Shown here one piece after another: positions 28,320 through 36,266 of a DNA stretch of 64,000 nt (position 1 is the first letter of the stretch; each line of letters starts with the position of its first letter). The position numbers and the translations under genes are program-made. The notes under the pieces are model-generated. The model searched no databases. It had not been told where the DNA came from and worked only from the letters and a program-made list of their open reading frames with translations. Origin of the DNA: Meiothermus sp. (GTDB lineage: Bacteria; Deinococcota; Deinococci; Deinococcales; Thermaceae). Location of the stretch: NCBI RefSeq assembly GCF_026004075.1, contig NZ_BPIK01000001.1, forward strand, positions 1,590,041 to 1,654,040. The letters are read 5' to 3'.

Positions 28320-29120
28320 ATGGTAGCCGAACCACTTTTTAGGGTTGGCCTGCCCCCGCTGCTCAAGTGGGCTGGAGGGAAACGCTGGCTGGTGAAACAC
28401 CTCCAGCCGTACTGGTCTAAACACCGCGACCGGCTTTTCGTCGAGCCCTTTGTTGGCGGAATGGGGGTCACTTTGGGCCTGAGACCCAAATCTGCTCTGC
28501 TAAACGATACCAATCCACATCTGATCAACTTTTATCAGTGGGTTCGTCGTGGGCTGCAAATTTCGATACCAATGGTTTACGAGCGGGAATTCTATCTAGA
28601 CTATCGCAAGCGTTTCAATCAGCTCATACGTGAGAAAAGAGCCAATACTGCTGAAGCAGCGGCGCTGTTCTACTATCTCAACCGAACGGGCTACAACGGG
28701 CTGTGTCGCTTCAACGCTTCGGGTGAGTTTAATGTACCGTTTGGAAAGTATAAGACGGTCAACTACCAGACCGATTTCTCGGGCTACAAAGAAGTTTTCC
28801 GCGACTGGGAGTTTAAGACCGGCGACTTCAGCGAACTTGCAATTGACCCCGACGCTTTCGTGTACGCCGACCCCCCTTATGACGTTGAATTCACGCAGTA
28901 CAGTCCGGGAGGGTTTTCCTGGAATGATCAGGTTCGTTTGGTGGAGTACCTAGAAAAGCATCGCGGCCCCGTGATAATTTCCAACCAACTCACCGATCGA
29001 ATTCACGAACTCTACACCAAATCGGGCTATGCAATCATTGTCCTGCCAGCGCCCCGCCGTATCAGTTGTGACGGAAACCGCCAAGATGCCCTCGAAGTTC
29101 TGGCTTTCAAAAACATTTAG
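28320..29120 (+). CDS. DNA adenine-N6 methyltransferase, Dam/D12 class
   Basis: 266 residues. AdoMet-binding motifs KWAGGKRWLVKHL and FVEPFVGGMGVTLGL, the helix NDTNPHLINFYQWV, RTGYNGLCRFNASGEFNVP and the catalytic YADPPYDVEF (DPPY) are all in the order of the D12 class (Dam, DpnM, EcoRV). It should protect sites cut by the upstream nuclease. AGGTG lies in the short gap after the nuclease gene. Its last 14 bp overlap the convergent NUDIX gene. Confidence 0.93.
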   Translation: MVAEPLFRVGLPPLLKWAGGKRWLVKHLQPYWSKHRDRLFVEPFVGGMGVTLGLRPKSALLNDTNPHLINFYQWVRRGLQISIPMVYEREFYLDYRKRFNQLIREKRANTAEAAALFYYLNRTGYNGLCRFNASGEFNVPFGKYKTVNYQTDFSGYKEVFRDWEFKTGDFSELAIDPDAFVYADPPYDVEFTQYSPGGFSWNDQVRLVEYLEKHRGPVIISNQLTDRIHELYTKSGYAIIVLPAPRRISCDGNRQDALEVLAFKNI

Positions 29121-29676
29121 CCCTGAGCCAGTCCACCACCACCTTCGACCAGCCCTCGAGCCCCTCGTACACCTGCTGCACCTCTTCCAGCGAGGCCAGG
29201 CGGCCCTCGAGCTTCTCTGCTTCCATCACCCGCGGTTCGTCTTCGGCCTCCACCACAAACACCACGCCCGTGTGCACCCGGCTCACCGGGCTGTCGGCCA
29301 TAACGATGAAGCCCACAGGCTGCGCAGCGTAGGCCCGAACGCCCACCTCTTCCAAAAGTTCGCGGCGCAGCCCATCCAAGACCGGGTTGCCGCCCACATC
29401 TTCAGGGTTGATGTGCCCGCCCACGCCCAGGGTGTACCGGTTATGGAGCCGGGCCTCGCCCCCGCCTTTGGTGCGGCGCATCAGGAAAAACCGGCCCCGG
29501 TGGCGCACCACCGCATAGGGGATGATCTGGCGGTGGGTGGGGTCTTCCTCGGCCAGGGGGCGCTCGAGGAAAAACCCCTCCTGCTCGATTTTCCGTAAGA
29601 GCGCGGCCTCGAGCGGGATGAGGGAAGCCTGGGCCGCTGGAAACACCGAGGCCGGAAGCACATACACCTGTTCCAT
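29107..29676 (-). CDS. NUDIX hydrolase
   Basis: 189 residues from the ATG at 29674-29676; a TTG at 29685 is also possible and would overlap the stop of the guanine deaminase. The NUDIX box is VGGHINPED...REL LEEVGV, with the REL-EE-G core intact and a longer-than-usual first segment. These enzymes cleave nucleoside diphosphates linked to another moiety. Last gene of the purine cluster, so a nucleotide clean-up role is plausible. Its last codons overlap the end of the adenine methyltransferase, the edge of the transferred block. Confidence 0.85.
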   Translation of the reverse strand: MEQVYVLPASVFPAAQASLIPLEAALLRKIEQEGFFLERPLAEEDPTHRQIIPYAVVRHRGRFFLMRRTKGGGEARLHNRYTLGVGGHINPEDVGGNPVLDGLRRELLEEVGVRAYAAQPVGFIVMADSPVSRVHTGVVFVVEAEDEPRVMEAEKLEGRLASLEEVQQVYEGLEGWSKVVVDWLRAKCF

Positions 29677-29681
29677 GCGGG

Positions 29682-30974
29682 TCAAGATACCATCACTTCG
29701 CGGCCCTCGAGCCAGACCCTGTGCACCTGGGCCTCGCCGTGCAGGGTGAAGAGCGAGCCCAGCAAGTCCTCTGCCGAGTCCAGGTGGCGGAAGTGCACCT
29801 CGAGGGTGCTGCCGGGTTCGGGCCGCACCCAGATCACGTCGGCGGCCTTGCCGGGGGTCAGACTCCCTACGGTCTCCCCTAGGCCCAGCACCTCGGCCCC
29901 GGCCAGGGTAGCCAGGTAAAGCAGGTGGGCCGGGGTCAGGCCCACCCCCTCGGGGGCGTAGCGCTGGGCCAGGTAGGCCATCAGGCCCTCCTTGAGCAGA
30001 CTAAACCCGGTGCCGCCCCCCACATCCGAGCCCAGCCCGAAGCGAACCCCGTGCCGCAGGTGTCGGTTCATGGGGAAGATGCCGCTGCCGATAAAGGCGT
30101 TGGAGCTGGGGCAGTGGGCGATGGCCGCCCGGGCCTCGGCCAGGCGGGCCAGTTCGGGTTCGGTGGGGTGGACGTTGTGGGCAAACACCGAACGCTCGGT
30201 GACCAGGCCAAAGCGGTCGTAGGTGTGCAGGTAGTGCTGGCTCCAGGGGAAAAGCTCGGCTACGGTGCGAATCTCCTCGAGGTTCTCGTTGATGTGGGTG
30301 GTGAAGTGCAGGTCGGGGTGCTCCTGCAAAAGCGCCTGGCAGACCTCGAGCAGCCCCTCCGAGGCCGAGAGGGCAAAGCGGGGGGTCACCGCGTAGCGCA
30401 GCCGGCCCCGGCCATGAAAACGCTGGATGAGCATCTTCTGCTCGGCGTAGCTCTGCTCGGGGGTGGTGTGCAGCTCGGGGCGCAACATGCGGTCGGAGCA
30501 GACCTGCCCGGCAATGATGCGCAGGCCTACGTCCTCGGCGGCCCCAAACAGGTTGGCGGTGGCCCCCTGAAAGTGCGAGCCGAAGACCAGCGCGGTGGTG
30601 GTGCCGTTGCGCAAGAGGAGCCAGACGAACTCGCGGGCCAGCTCACGGGCCAGCCTGTTGTCGGAAAGCCGGGCCTCCAGGGGCAGGGTGCGCTTTTCCA
30701 GCCAGTCCAGCAGCGAGTAGCCCATCGCGCCAATTACCCGGGTTTGCGGGTAGTGCACGTGGGTGTCCACCAGCCCCGGCAGCAGCACCCCTTCGCGGCA
30801 GTCCTGCACCGGGGCCTCGGGGTAGTGTTTGCGAACCTCAGAAAAGCTGCCCAGCGCAACGATCTGCCCATCCCGCAAGGCCAATCCCCCATCGGAAAAG
30901 GCCTCGAGGGCCCCGGCGGTGTGGAAAGGGTTTTGGGGTGTGTGAAGGATCAGACCACGCAGTAGAACGGTCAT
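29682..30974 (-). CDS. guaD: Guanine deaminase
   Basis: 430 residues of the amidohydrolase superfamily. Metal ligands are in LVDTHVHYPQTRVIGA and FTTHINEN; the family-specific HCPSSNAFIGSG and GLGSDVGGGTGFSLL are present. It converts guanine to xanthine and ammonia, which feeds the xanthine dehydrogenase encoded upstream in the same cluster. It lies 6 bp downstream of adenine deaminase in the same direction. Confidence 0.94.
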   Translation of the reverse strand: MTVLLRGLILHTPQNPFHTAGALEAFSDGGLALRDGQIVALGSFSEVRKHYPEAPVQDCREGVLLPGLVDTHVHYPQTRVIGAMGYSLLDWLEKRTLPLEARLSDNRLARELAREFVWLLLRNGTTTALVFGSHFQGATANLFGAAEDVGLRIIAGQVCSDRMLRPELHTTPEQSYAEQKMLIQRFHGRGRLRYAVTPRFALSASEGLLEVCQALLQEHPDLHFTTHINENLEEIRTVAELFPWSQHYLHTYDRFGLVTERSVFAHNVHPTEPELARLAEARAAIAHCPSSNAFIGSGIFPMNRHLRHGVRFGLGSDVGGGTGFSLLKEGLMAYLAQRYAPEGVGLTPAHLLYLATLAGAEVLGLGETVGSLTPGKAADVIWVRPEPGSTLEVHFRHLDSAEDLLGSLFTLHGEAQVHRVWLEGREVMVS

Positions 30975-30980
30975 GCCGAC

Positions 30981-32726
30981 CTATTCTACAAAGAGCCCCA
31001 CCACCGCCCCCTGCCGCACATCCACCAGGCCGTAGTCAGTCAGGCGCAGCTCGGGAATCACCGCCAGCCCCAGGAAGGAGAGCACCATATAGGGGTCGGG
31101 CAGGGTCACCCCCAGGGTTTTGGCGGCGGCCTCGAGGGCCTGTAGCCGGGCGTCCACCACCTCCAGCGGCTCATCGGTCATCAGGCCGGCGATGGGCAGG
31201 CCCAGCTCGGCCAGCACCTCACCGTCGGCCACCGCCACCATCCCACCGCCCAGGGCCCAAAGCCGCCGGGCCGCCGTTACGATGTCGGCGTCCGAGACCC
31301 CCACCGCCATCAGGTTGTGGTGGTCGTGGCCCACCGTGCAGGCCAGGGCTCCTTTTTGCAGGCCAAACGCGGTCACCAGACCCTTACCGATGCGGCCGTT
31401 TTTGCCGTGGCGCTCAAAACACACCAGCTTGGCCAGGTCGCGGCTGGGGTCGGCCACCACCTCCCCATCGCGCACGGTGGGCTCGAGGTGCTCCTCGGCG
31501 GTTAGCACCTGGTGCGGTATGGCCCGGATCACCCGCACCTTTCCTGCGCTGGCCGGAATTCGCAGATCCTGGGGGCCAAGGTCGGGCAGCCGGACGGTAT
31601 GGGAGACCGCCCTCGAGGCCCCAGCCCGGGGGAGCGGCACTTCCAGTTGCCCCTGGTGGGCCACCCGGCGACCCCGTTGATAGACGGCCTGGGCCCGGAA
31701 GCTGTGCAGGTCGTCCAGCACCACCAGGTCGGCCTGGAAGCCGGGGGCAATAGCACCCCGGCGCAAAAGACGGTAGTGGCGGGCCACGTTCCAGCTACCG
31801 GCGCGGATGGCGTAGGCCGGGTCTACCCCCAGCCCGATGGCCTTGCGCACCAGGAAGTCCGCTCCGCCCTCCCTGAGCAGGTCGGAGGGCAGGCGGTCGT
31901 CGGTTACCAGGCCGACGCGCTCGCCGTGTTCCGGGCGCAGCAGCGGAGCCAGGGCCTCCAGGTTGCGGGTGGTGGAGCCCTCGCGCACCATCAGGAAGCA
32001 GCCGGCCTCGAGCTTGGCCCGCCCTTCCTCCAGGGTGGTGCTCTCGTGGTCGGAGGCGATGCCGCTGGCTAAATAGCCCTGCAGCGCGGGCCCCATCAGG
32101 GTGGGGGCGTGGCCTTCGGGCGACTTGCGGGAGCGCTCGGCCAGGAGCACCTTGCCAAGCTCGGTGGCATCGGCGGCCAGGATGGCCGGAAAGCTCATCA
32201 GCTCGGCCACCCCCACCACCCGAGGATGGGCCAGCAGCCGCTCGATTTCGGCCAGCCCCAGCACTGCACCGCTGGTCTCGAGGGGCGTGGAGGGCACCGA
32301 GGAGGGCACGGTGATCCAGACCTCCAGGGGAAGTCCCTCGCTGGCCTCCATCAGCCACTCGATGCCCGCTACCCCGGCCACATTGGCGATCTCGTGGGGG
32401 TCAGTGACCACCCCGGTTACCCCCCTGGGCACCACCCCCCGCGCATACTCGGCCGGGGAGACCAGGGAGGACTCGAGGTGCACGTGCCCGTCAATCATGC
32501 CGGGGGCCACCCAGCGGCCCTCCAGATCCACCACATCTGTTGCCTGGGCCGAGGCGTACTCCGGCCCCACCGCCGCCACCAGCCGCCCGGCCAGCAGGAT
32601 GTGGGTGTGCTGGATTTCCAGCGTGAACACATTGACCAGCCGGGCATTTTTGAGCAGCAGGCTTCCCGGCTGGCGGCCCATCGCCACGTCCACCGCGTAC
32701 TGGAGGTCGGATAGCTGGAGGTTCAT
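30981..32726 (-). CDS. ade: Adenine deaminase
   Basis: 581 residues from the ATG at 32724-32726; a longer frame to 32765 begins before any plausible promoter and is not family-like. Metal-binding GMIDGHVHLESSLVSP, the loop VTDPHEIANVAG, VAELMSFPAIL and ASDHESTT are characteristic of the Ade family; the C-terminal domain has VGHDHHNLMAVG. It makes hypoxanthine from adenine. No ribosome site; TTGCGA and TACCAT (just 9 nt before the ATG) suggest its own near-leaderless promoter after the terminator at 32784-32816. Confidence 0.93.
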   Translation of the reverse strand: MNLQLSDLQYAVDVAMGRQPGSLLLKNARLVNVFTLEIQHTHILLAGRLVAAVGPEYASAQATDVVDLEGRWVAPGMIDGHVHLESSLVSPAEYARGVVPRGVTGVVTDPHEIANVAGVAGIEWLMEASEGLPLEVWITVPSSVPSTPLETSGAVLGLAEIERLLAHPRVVGVAELMSFPAILAADATELGKVLLAERSRKSPEGHAPTLMGPALQGYLASGIASDHESTTLEEGRAKLEAGCFLMVREGSTTRNLEALAPLLRPEHGERVGLVTDDRLPSDLLREGGADFLVRKAIGLGVDPAYAIRAGSWNVARHYRLLRRGAIAPGFQADLVVLDDLHSFRAQAVYQRGRRVAHQGQLEVPLPRAGASRAVSHTVRLPDLGPQDLRIPASAGKVRVIRAIPHQVLTAEEHLEPTVRDGEVVADPSRDLAKLVCFERHGKNGRIGKGLVTAFGLQKGALACTVGHDHHNLMAVGVSDADIVTAARRLWALGGGMVAVADGEVLAELGLPIAGLMTDEPLEVVDARLQALEAAAKTLGVTLPDPYMVLSFLGLAVIPELRLTDYGLVDVRQGAVVGLFVE

Positions 32727-32783
32727 GTTCTGCGCATGGTACAGGTAAGCCCAGGCCCCTCGCAAGCGCAGGCCCGCCCCGCC

Positions 32784-32816
32784 AAAAAAACCTGGCCTGG
32801 TCTGCCCAGGCCAGGT
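32784..32816 (-). terminator. Rho-independent terminator after the BMP-type binding-protein gene
   Basis: On the minus strand a stem of CCTGGCCTGG with CCAGGCCAGG (32791-32815, 5-nt loop) is followed by seven T (32784-32790). This ends the transporter transcript 19 bp after the stop codon at 32835, so downstream ade-guaD needs read-through or its own promoter. Confidence 0.9.
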
Positions 32817-32834
32817 AAAAAGCTTTCGCTGAGA

Positions 32835-33983
32835 TTATTTGGGCTCGTCCGGCACCGGGCCCACCACCCCAGGGGCCACCCACTGCATCTCGTTGAGCTC
32901 CTTCACGGTCATCTTGCGCCCCGCCGGCACGCGCAGCACCCCGTTGCGGTCGCGGATGGGGCCGGTGAAGGGATCCCACTTGGGGTTGGGGCTCTGGATG
33001 TCTTTGTACAGCTCCATCACCCGGTCGTAGACGCTCACTTTCCTGCCGTTCACGGTCATGCTAGCCTGCTTCAGGGCCGCCTCGAACTTGGGGTTGATGG
33101 GCATGCCCACCTGAGCCCCCAGCATCACCGCTTTCTCGCGGGCCAGCCACCAGTAGTCTACGTTTTGCAGGTTCTTGGGGGTGTAGGTGCCGTTCTGCAC
33201 CTTCTTCAGGATATCAATGTAAATGACGCTCCAGTCCACCAACTGCCCCGAGACCACGTAGTCGGGCGCATACTTGTACATCGAGTTGTAGTGGCTGAAG
33301 CTGGGCACCCTGCGCCGGGCTGCGGTCTGGATGACGGTCGCGGTGTCCTCGGTAAAGGCCAGAATGTCGTTGCCCTCGGCCATCAGGGCCTCGGCGGCCT
33401 CGCGGGCCTTCACGGGGTCGTACCAGGCGTTGATCCACTTGACGTTCACGGTGGCGCGGGGGTTCACCGCCCGCACGCCCAGGGCGAAAGCCGAGATATG
33501 ACGCTTGAGCTCGGGGATGGGGAAAGCCGCCACGTAGCCCACCTTGCCGCTCTTGGTGAGGGCACCCGCCATCAGGCCGTTCAGGTAGTAGATCTGGTAG
33601 AAATCGGCCATGTAGGTGAGCATGTTGGGGGCCCGCTTAAAGCCGGAAGCATGGGCGAAGATGACCTCAGGGTACTTTTTGGCGGCCTCGAGGGTCGGAT
33701 CCATGAAATCGAAAGAGGTGGTGAAGATTACGTTGCAGCCGCCCGCAACCAGCCGGTCTACCGTGGCCAGGGTGTCGGCGGGCTTGACCGACTCCACATA
33801 CTGGGTGGTGAGCCCCGGAATGGCCTTCTCGGCAGCCCGCCGGGCCTCGTCGTGGGCATAGGTCCAGCCCACATCGCCAATGGGGCCCACGTAGATAATG
33901 CAGGCTTTGAGGTTGGACTGCTGGGCCATCCCCAGGCCTAACACCAGCGCCATCACCGTACCAATCAACCAAGTCTTTCGCAT
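32835..33983 (-). CDS. BMP-family ABC transporter substrate-binding protein, purine nucleoside/nucleobase type
   Basis: 382 residues from the ATG at 33981-33983, with GGAGGGG 5-6 nt upstream. Signal peptide MRKTWLIGTVMALVLGLGMA then QQSNLK; it lacks the lipobox cysteine that many BMP proteins have. Family segments: YVGPIGDVGWTYAHDEARR, FTTSFDFMDPTLEAAKK, GYVAAFPIPELKRHISAF. BMP proteins bind nucleosides or purines for import. It is followed by a terminator and preceded by two permeases and an ATPase, giving a complete transporter. Confidence 0.92.
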   Translation of the reverse strand: MRKTWLIGTVMALVLGLGMAQQSNLKACIIYVGPIGDVGWTYAHDEARRAAEKAIPGLTTQYVESVKPADTLATVDRLVAGGCNVIFTTSFDFMDPTLEAAKKYPEVIFAHASGFKRAPNMLTYMADFYQIYYLNGLMAGALTKSGKVGYVAAFPIPELKRHISAFALGVRAVNPRATVNVKWINAWYDPVKAREAAEALMAEGNDILAFTEDTATVIQTAARRRVPSFSHYNSMYKYAPDYVVSGQLVDWSVIYIDILKKVQNGTYTPKNLQNVDYWWLAREKAVMLGAQVGMPINPKFEAALKQASMTVNGRKVSVYDRVMELYKDIQSPNPKWDPFTGPIRDRNGVLRVPAGRKMTVKELNEMQWVAPGVVGPVPDEPK

Positions 33984-34025
33984 ACATCCCCTCCAGCAAC
34001 ACACCTTATTGAGCAGGCCAAGGCT

Positions 34026-34898
34026 TTAGCGTTCCCCTCGCCGATAGGGTTTTCCCAGCCCCTCAGGGGCGTTGCCCTGCTGTCCGCGCAGGCCGGACAA
34101 AGCCAGCACAAGTATAACCAGAAGGTAGGGCAGGCTCGCAAATACCTCCGAGGGAATGGCTACCTGCCCCTGCAGCCGAAACTGCAGGTAGTACAGAAGC
34201 CCGAAAAAGACCGCCCCGAATACGGCGCGTAGGGGGCTCCAGCCCACAAAAATCACCAGCGCCACCGCAATCCAGCCCAGCCCCGCGGTCATACCGTCGG
34301 TCCAGGAGGGGCGGTAGACCAGCGAAAGGTAGGCCCCAGCCAGCCCAGCCAGCGACCCACCCGCCGCCACCGCAGCGTAACGAACCCGCAGTACGTTGAT
34401 GCCCAGCAGGTCGGCAGCCGCCGGGTTCTCGCCCACCGAACGCAGCGAAAGCCCCGTCCGGGTGGCATACAACACAAAGGCCAGCAGACCCGCCAGCACA
34501 AAGGCCCCCAGGGTGAAAGGCCACTCGGGGGGCTGGTTGAAGAGCGGCAGCCCCTCAAAGCGTTTGCCCAGCAATCCCGCCGTACCCAGGCCCACCATGG
34601 TCAGGGCCAGGCCCGAGACAAACTGGTTGGCCTGCAGGGTGATGGTTACAAAGCCGTGCAGCAAAGCGGCCAGCGCCCCGGCCAGCATGGCCGCCAGCAC
34701 CGCCAGCCAGAGGTTGCCATCGCCTGCGCCGCTGCCGTAGGCCACCGCAAAACCGGCCAGGGCCCCCAGGGCCATCATGCCCTCCACCCCCAGGTTCACC
34801 ACCCCGGCCCGCTCGTTCAGGATGGCTCCCAGGCAGGCGATTAAGAGGGGGGTGCCAAAGGATAGGGCTCGAGCCAGGGCGTTGATGATCTCTTCCAT
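34026..34898 (-). CDS. ABC transporter permease, nucleoside type (second permease)
   Basis: 290 residues, polytopic. Family stretches IACLGAILNERAGVVNLGVEG, QANQFVSGLALTMVG and LRSVGENPAAADLLGINV mark the BPD_transp_2 class found with BMP-type binding proteins (YufQ-like). The ATG at 34896-34898 has no clear ribosome site, so a slightly upstream TTG is possible. It is separated from the first permease by an unrelated antitoxin-like gene. Confidence 0.9.
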   Translation of the reverse strand: MEEIINALARALSFGTPLLIACLGAILNERAGVVNLGVEGMMALGALAGFAVAYGSGAGDGNLWLAVLAAMLAGALAALLHGFVTITLQANQFVSGLALTMVGLGTAGLLGKRFEGLPLFNQPPEWPFTLGAFVLAGLLAFVLYATRTGLSLRSVGENPAAADLLGINVLRVRYAAVAAGGSLAGLAGAYLSLVYRPSWTDGMTAGLGWIAVALVIFVGWSPLRAVFGAVFFGLLYYLQFRLQGQVAIPSEVFASLPYLLVILVLALSGLRGQQGNAPEGLGKPYRRGER

Positions 34899-34940
34899 AC
34901 ACAAACACGCAGCTTAGACCAGCGAAGCGCTTAAAGTCGC

Positions 34941-35165
34941 TTACTCATCCAAAAGACCCCATAGCTCCGCATGCGCGTAAGCTCTCATCCTACGACCCGC
35001 CTCCGGCACGACGGGCAGGATAAGTTGAGCCGTACTGGTGGCTTGACGATTCAAACCCTCCTCCAAGCACCTCAGCACTATTTCCCCCAAGGGTTTCCCC
35101 TCCCGAACAGCCAACTGCTCGAGTCGCTTGTACAGGTCATCGGGCAAGTCCAGCGTGGTTCGCAT
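34941..35165 (-). CDS. Orphan ribbon-helix-helix (VapB-like) antitoxin
   Basis: 74 residues. The N-terminus MRTTLDLPDDLYKRLEQLA is a typical ribbon-helix-helix DNA-binding arm; the C-terminal AHAELWGLLDE looks like the toxin-binding tail of VapB proteins. No toxin gene or recognisable toxin fragment lies downstream (34899-34940) or upstream. TATGCT (35177-35182) 11 nt before the ATG may be a near-leaderless promoter. Its position splits the two permease genes of the purine transporter. Confidence 0.7.
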   Translation of the reverse strand: MRTTLDLPDDLYKRLEQLAVREGKPLGEIVLRCLEEGLNRQATSTAQLILPVVPEAGRRMRAYAHAELWGLLDE

Positions 35166-35210
35166 AAGTTCGTACCAGCATAACCGCTTCCGGCGGGCAT
35201 TGGGTTCATC

Positions 35211-36266
35211 TTACCTGCCCCAGCGGACACGGTAGCGCAAAAAAAGCTCTGAACCAATCAGGCAGAACAGAATCACCCCGCTGAAGATGTCCACGATGCG
35301 GAAGGGCATGTTCAGGCTTACCTTCAGCAGGTCGCCCCCGGCCAGCACCAGGCCCATCAGGGGGGCGGTGAGGAGCACCAGGGCCGGGTGACCTCGAGCC
35401 AGCCAGGCCACGATGATGGCGGTAAAACCATAGCCACTGGAAAGCTGGCTGGGCTCGATGAGCCGGTGGTGGATGCCCGCGATCTCCCCCACCCCGGCCA
35501 GACCGGCCATACCCCCGGTGATGAGGGCCAGCAGCAGCAGCACCCAGCCCTGGGCAATCCCCAGGTAGCGCGCGGCCCCTGGGTTCTCGCCCACGATGCG
35601 CATGCGGAAGCCCAGGGTGGTGCGGAAGAGCACAAACTGCAAGACCAGGGCCAGCAGCACCCCCAGCAGCAGGGTGGGCCAGTGCACGCTCGAGCCCGCC
35701 CAGACCGGAATCTGCTGGTACTCGGCGAAGCGGTCGGAGTAGATGTAGCCCCGCACATCCTTGCCCCGCCAGGGGCCGTTGATGAGGAAGATGACCAGCG
35801 ACTGGGCCACGTAGTTGAGCATCAGGGTGGAGAGGATTTCGTTGACGCTGAAGCGCAGCCGCAGCCAGGCCGCCAGGCCGCACCACAGCGCCCCGCCCAG
35901 GGCGCCGGCCAGCGCCATGGCCGGGAGGCTCAGGGGCGCCGGCAAGGGCACGAAAAGGGCCACCCCGGCGGCCAGCACCGCCCCCAGCAAAAGCTGACCC
36001 TCGGCCCCGATGTTGTAGAACTGGGTGCGAAAAGCCAGGGTCAGGCCCACCCCAATCAAGAGCAGGGGGATGCTGCGGCGAAGGATTTCCTGCCAGCCCT
36101 TGGCGTCCAGTAGAGTGCCGGTGAGCATGATGCGGTAGACCTCGAGCGGGTTCTGCCCATAGGCCACAAACACCGCGCCCACCAGCACAAAGGCCAGCCC
36201 CAGCGCGGCCAGCGTGACCCCCAGCACCCGCCCGGGCGAGGCATTCGCCAGGGGCTCGAGCCTCAC
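35211..36266 (-). CDS. ABC transporter permease, nucleoside type (first permease)
   Basis: 351 residues from a GTG at 36264-36266 that overlaps the ATPase stop as GTGA; an ATG seven codons upstream is an alternative. About eight to ten hydrophobic helices. Family stretches FRTQFYNIGAEGQLLLGAV, VNEILSTLMLNYVAQ and RIVGENPGAARYLGI mark the YufP-like class. It pairs with the second permease at 34026-34898. Confidence 0.92.
   Translation of the reverse strand: MRLEPLANASPGRVLGVTLAALGLAFVLVGAVFVAYGQNPLEVYRIMLTGTLLDAKGWQEILRRSIPLLLIGVGLTLAFRTQFYNIGAEGQLLLGAVLAAGVALFVPLPAPLSLPAMALAGALGGALWCGLAAWLRLRFSVNEILSTLMLNYVAQSLVIFLINGPWRGKDVRGYIYSDRFAEYQQIPVWAGSSVHWPTLLLGVLLALVLQFVLFRTTLGFRMRIVGENPGAARYLGIAQGWVLLLLALITGGMAGLAGVGEIAGIHHRLIEPSQLSSGYGFTAIIVAWLARGHPALVLLTAPLMGLVLAGGDLLKVSLNMPFRIVDIFSGVILFCLIGSELFLRYRVRWGR

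Noticed and set aside
27795-28335. Overlapping minus-strand frames opposite the restriction nuclease gene
   Set aside because: They lack any motif, while the plus-strand frame has the PD-(D/E)XK core and correct spacing to the methyltransferase.
28320-29120. Assigning GATC specificity to the adenine methyltransferase
   Set aside because: The D12 class includes GATC, GATATC and other specificities; nothing in the sequence fixes the target.
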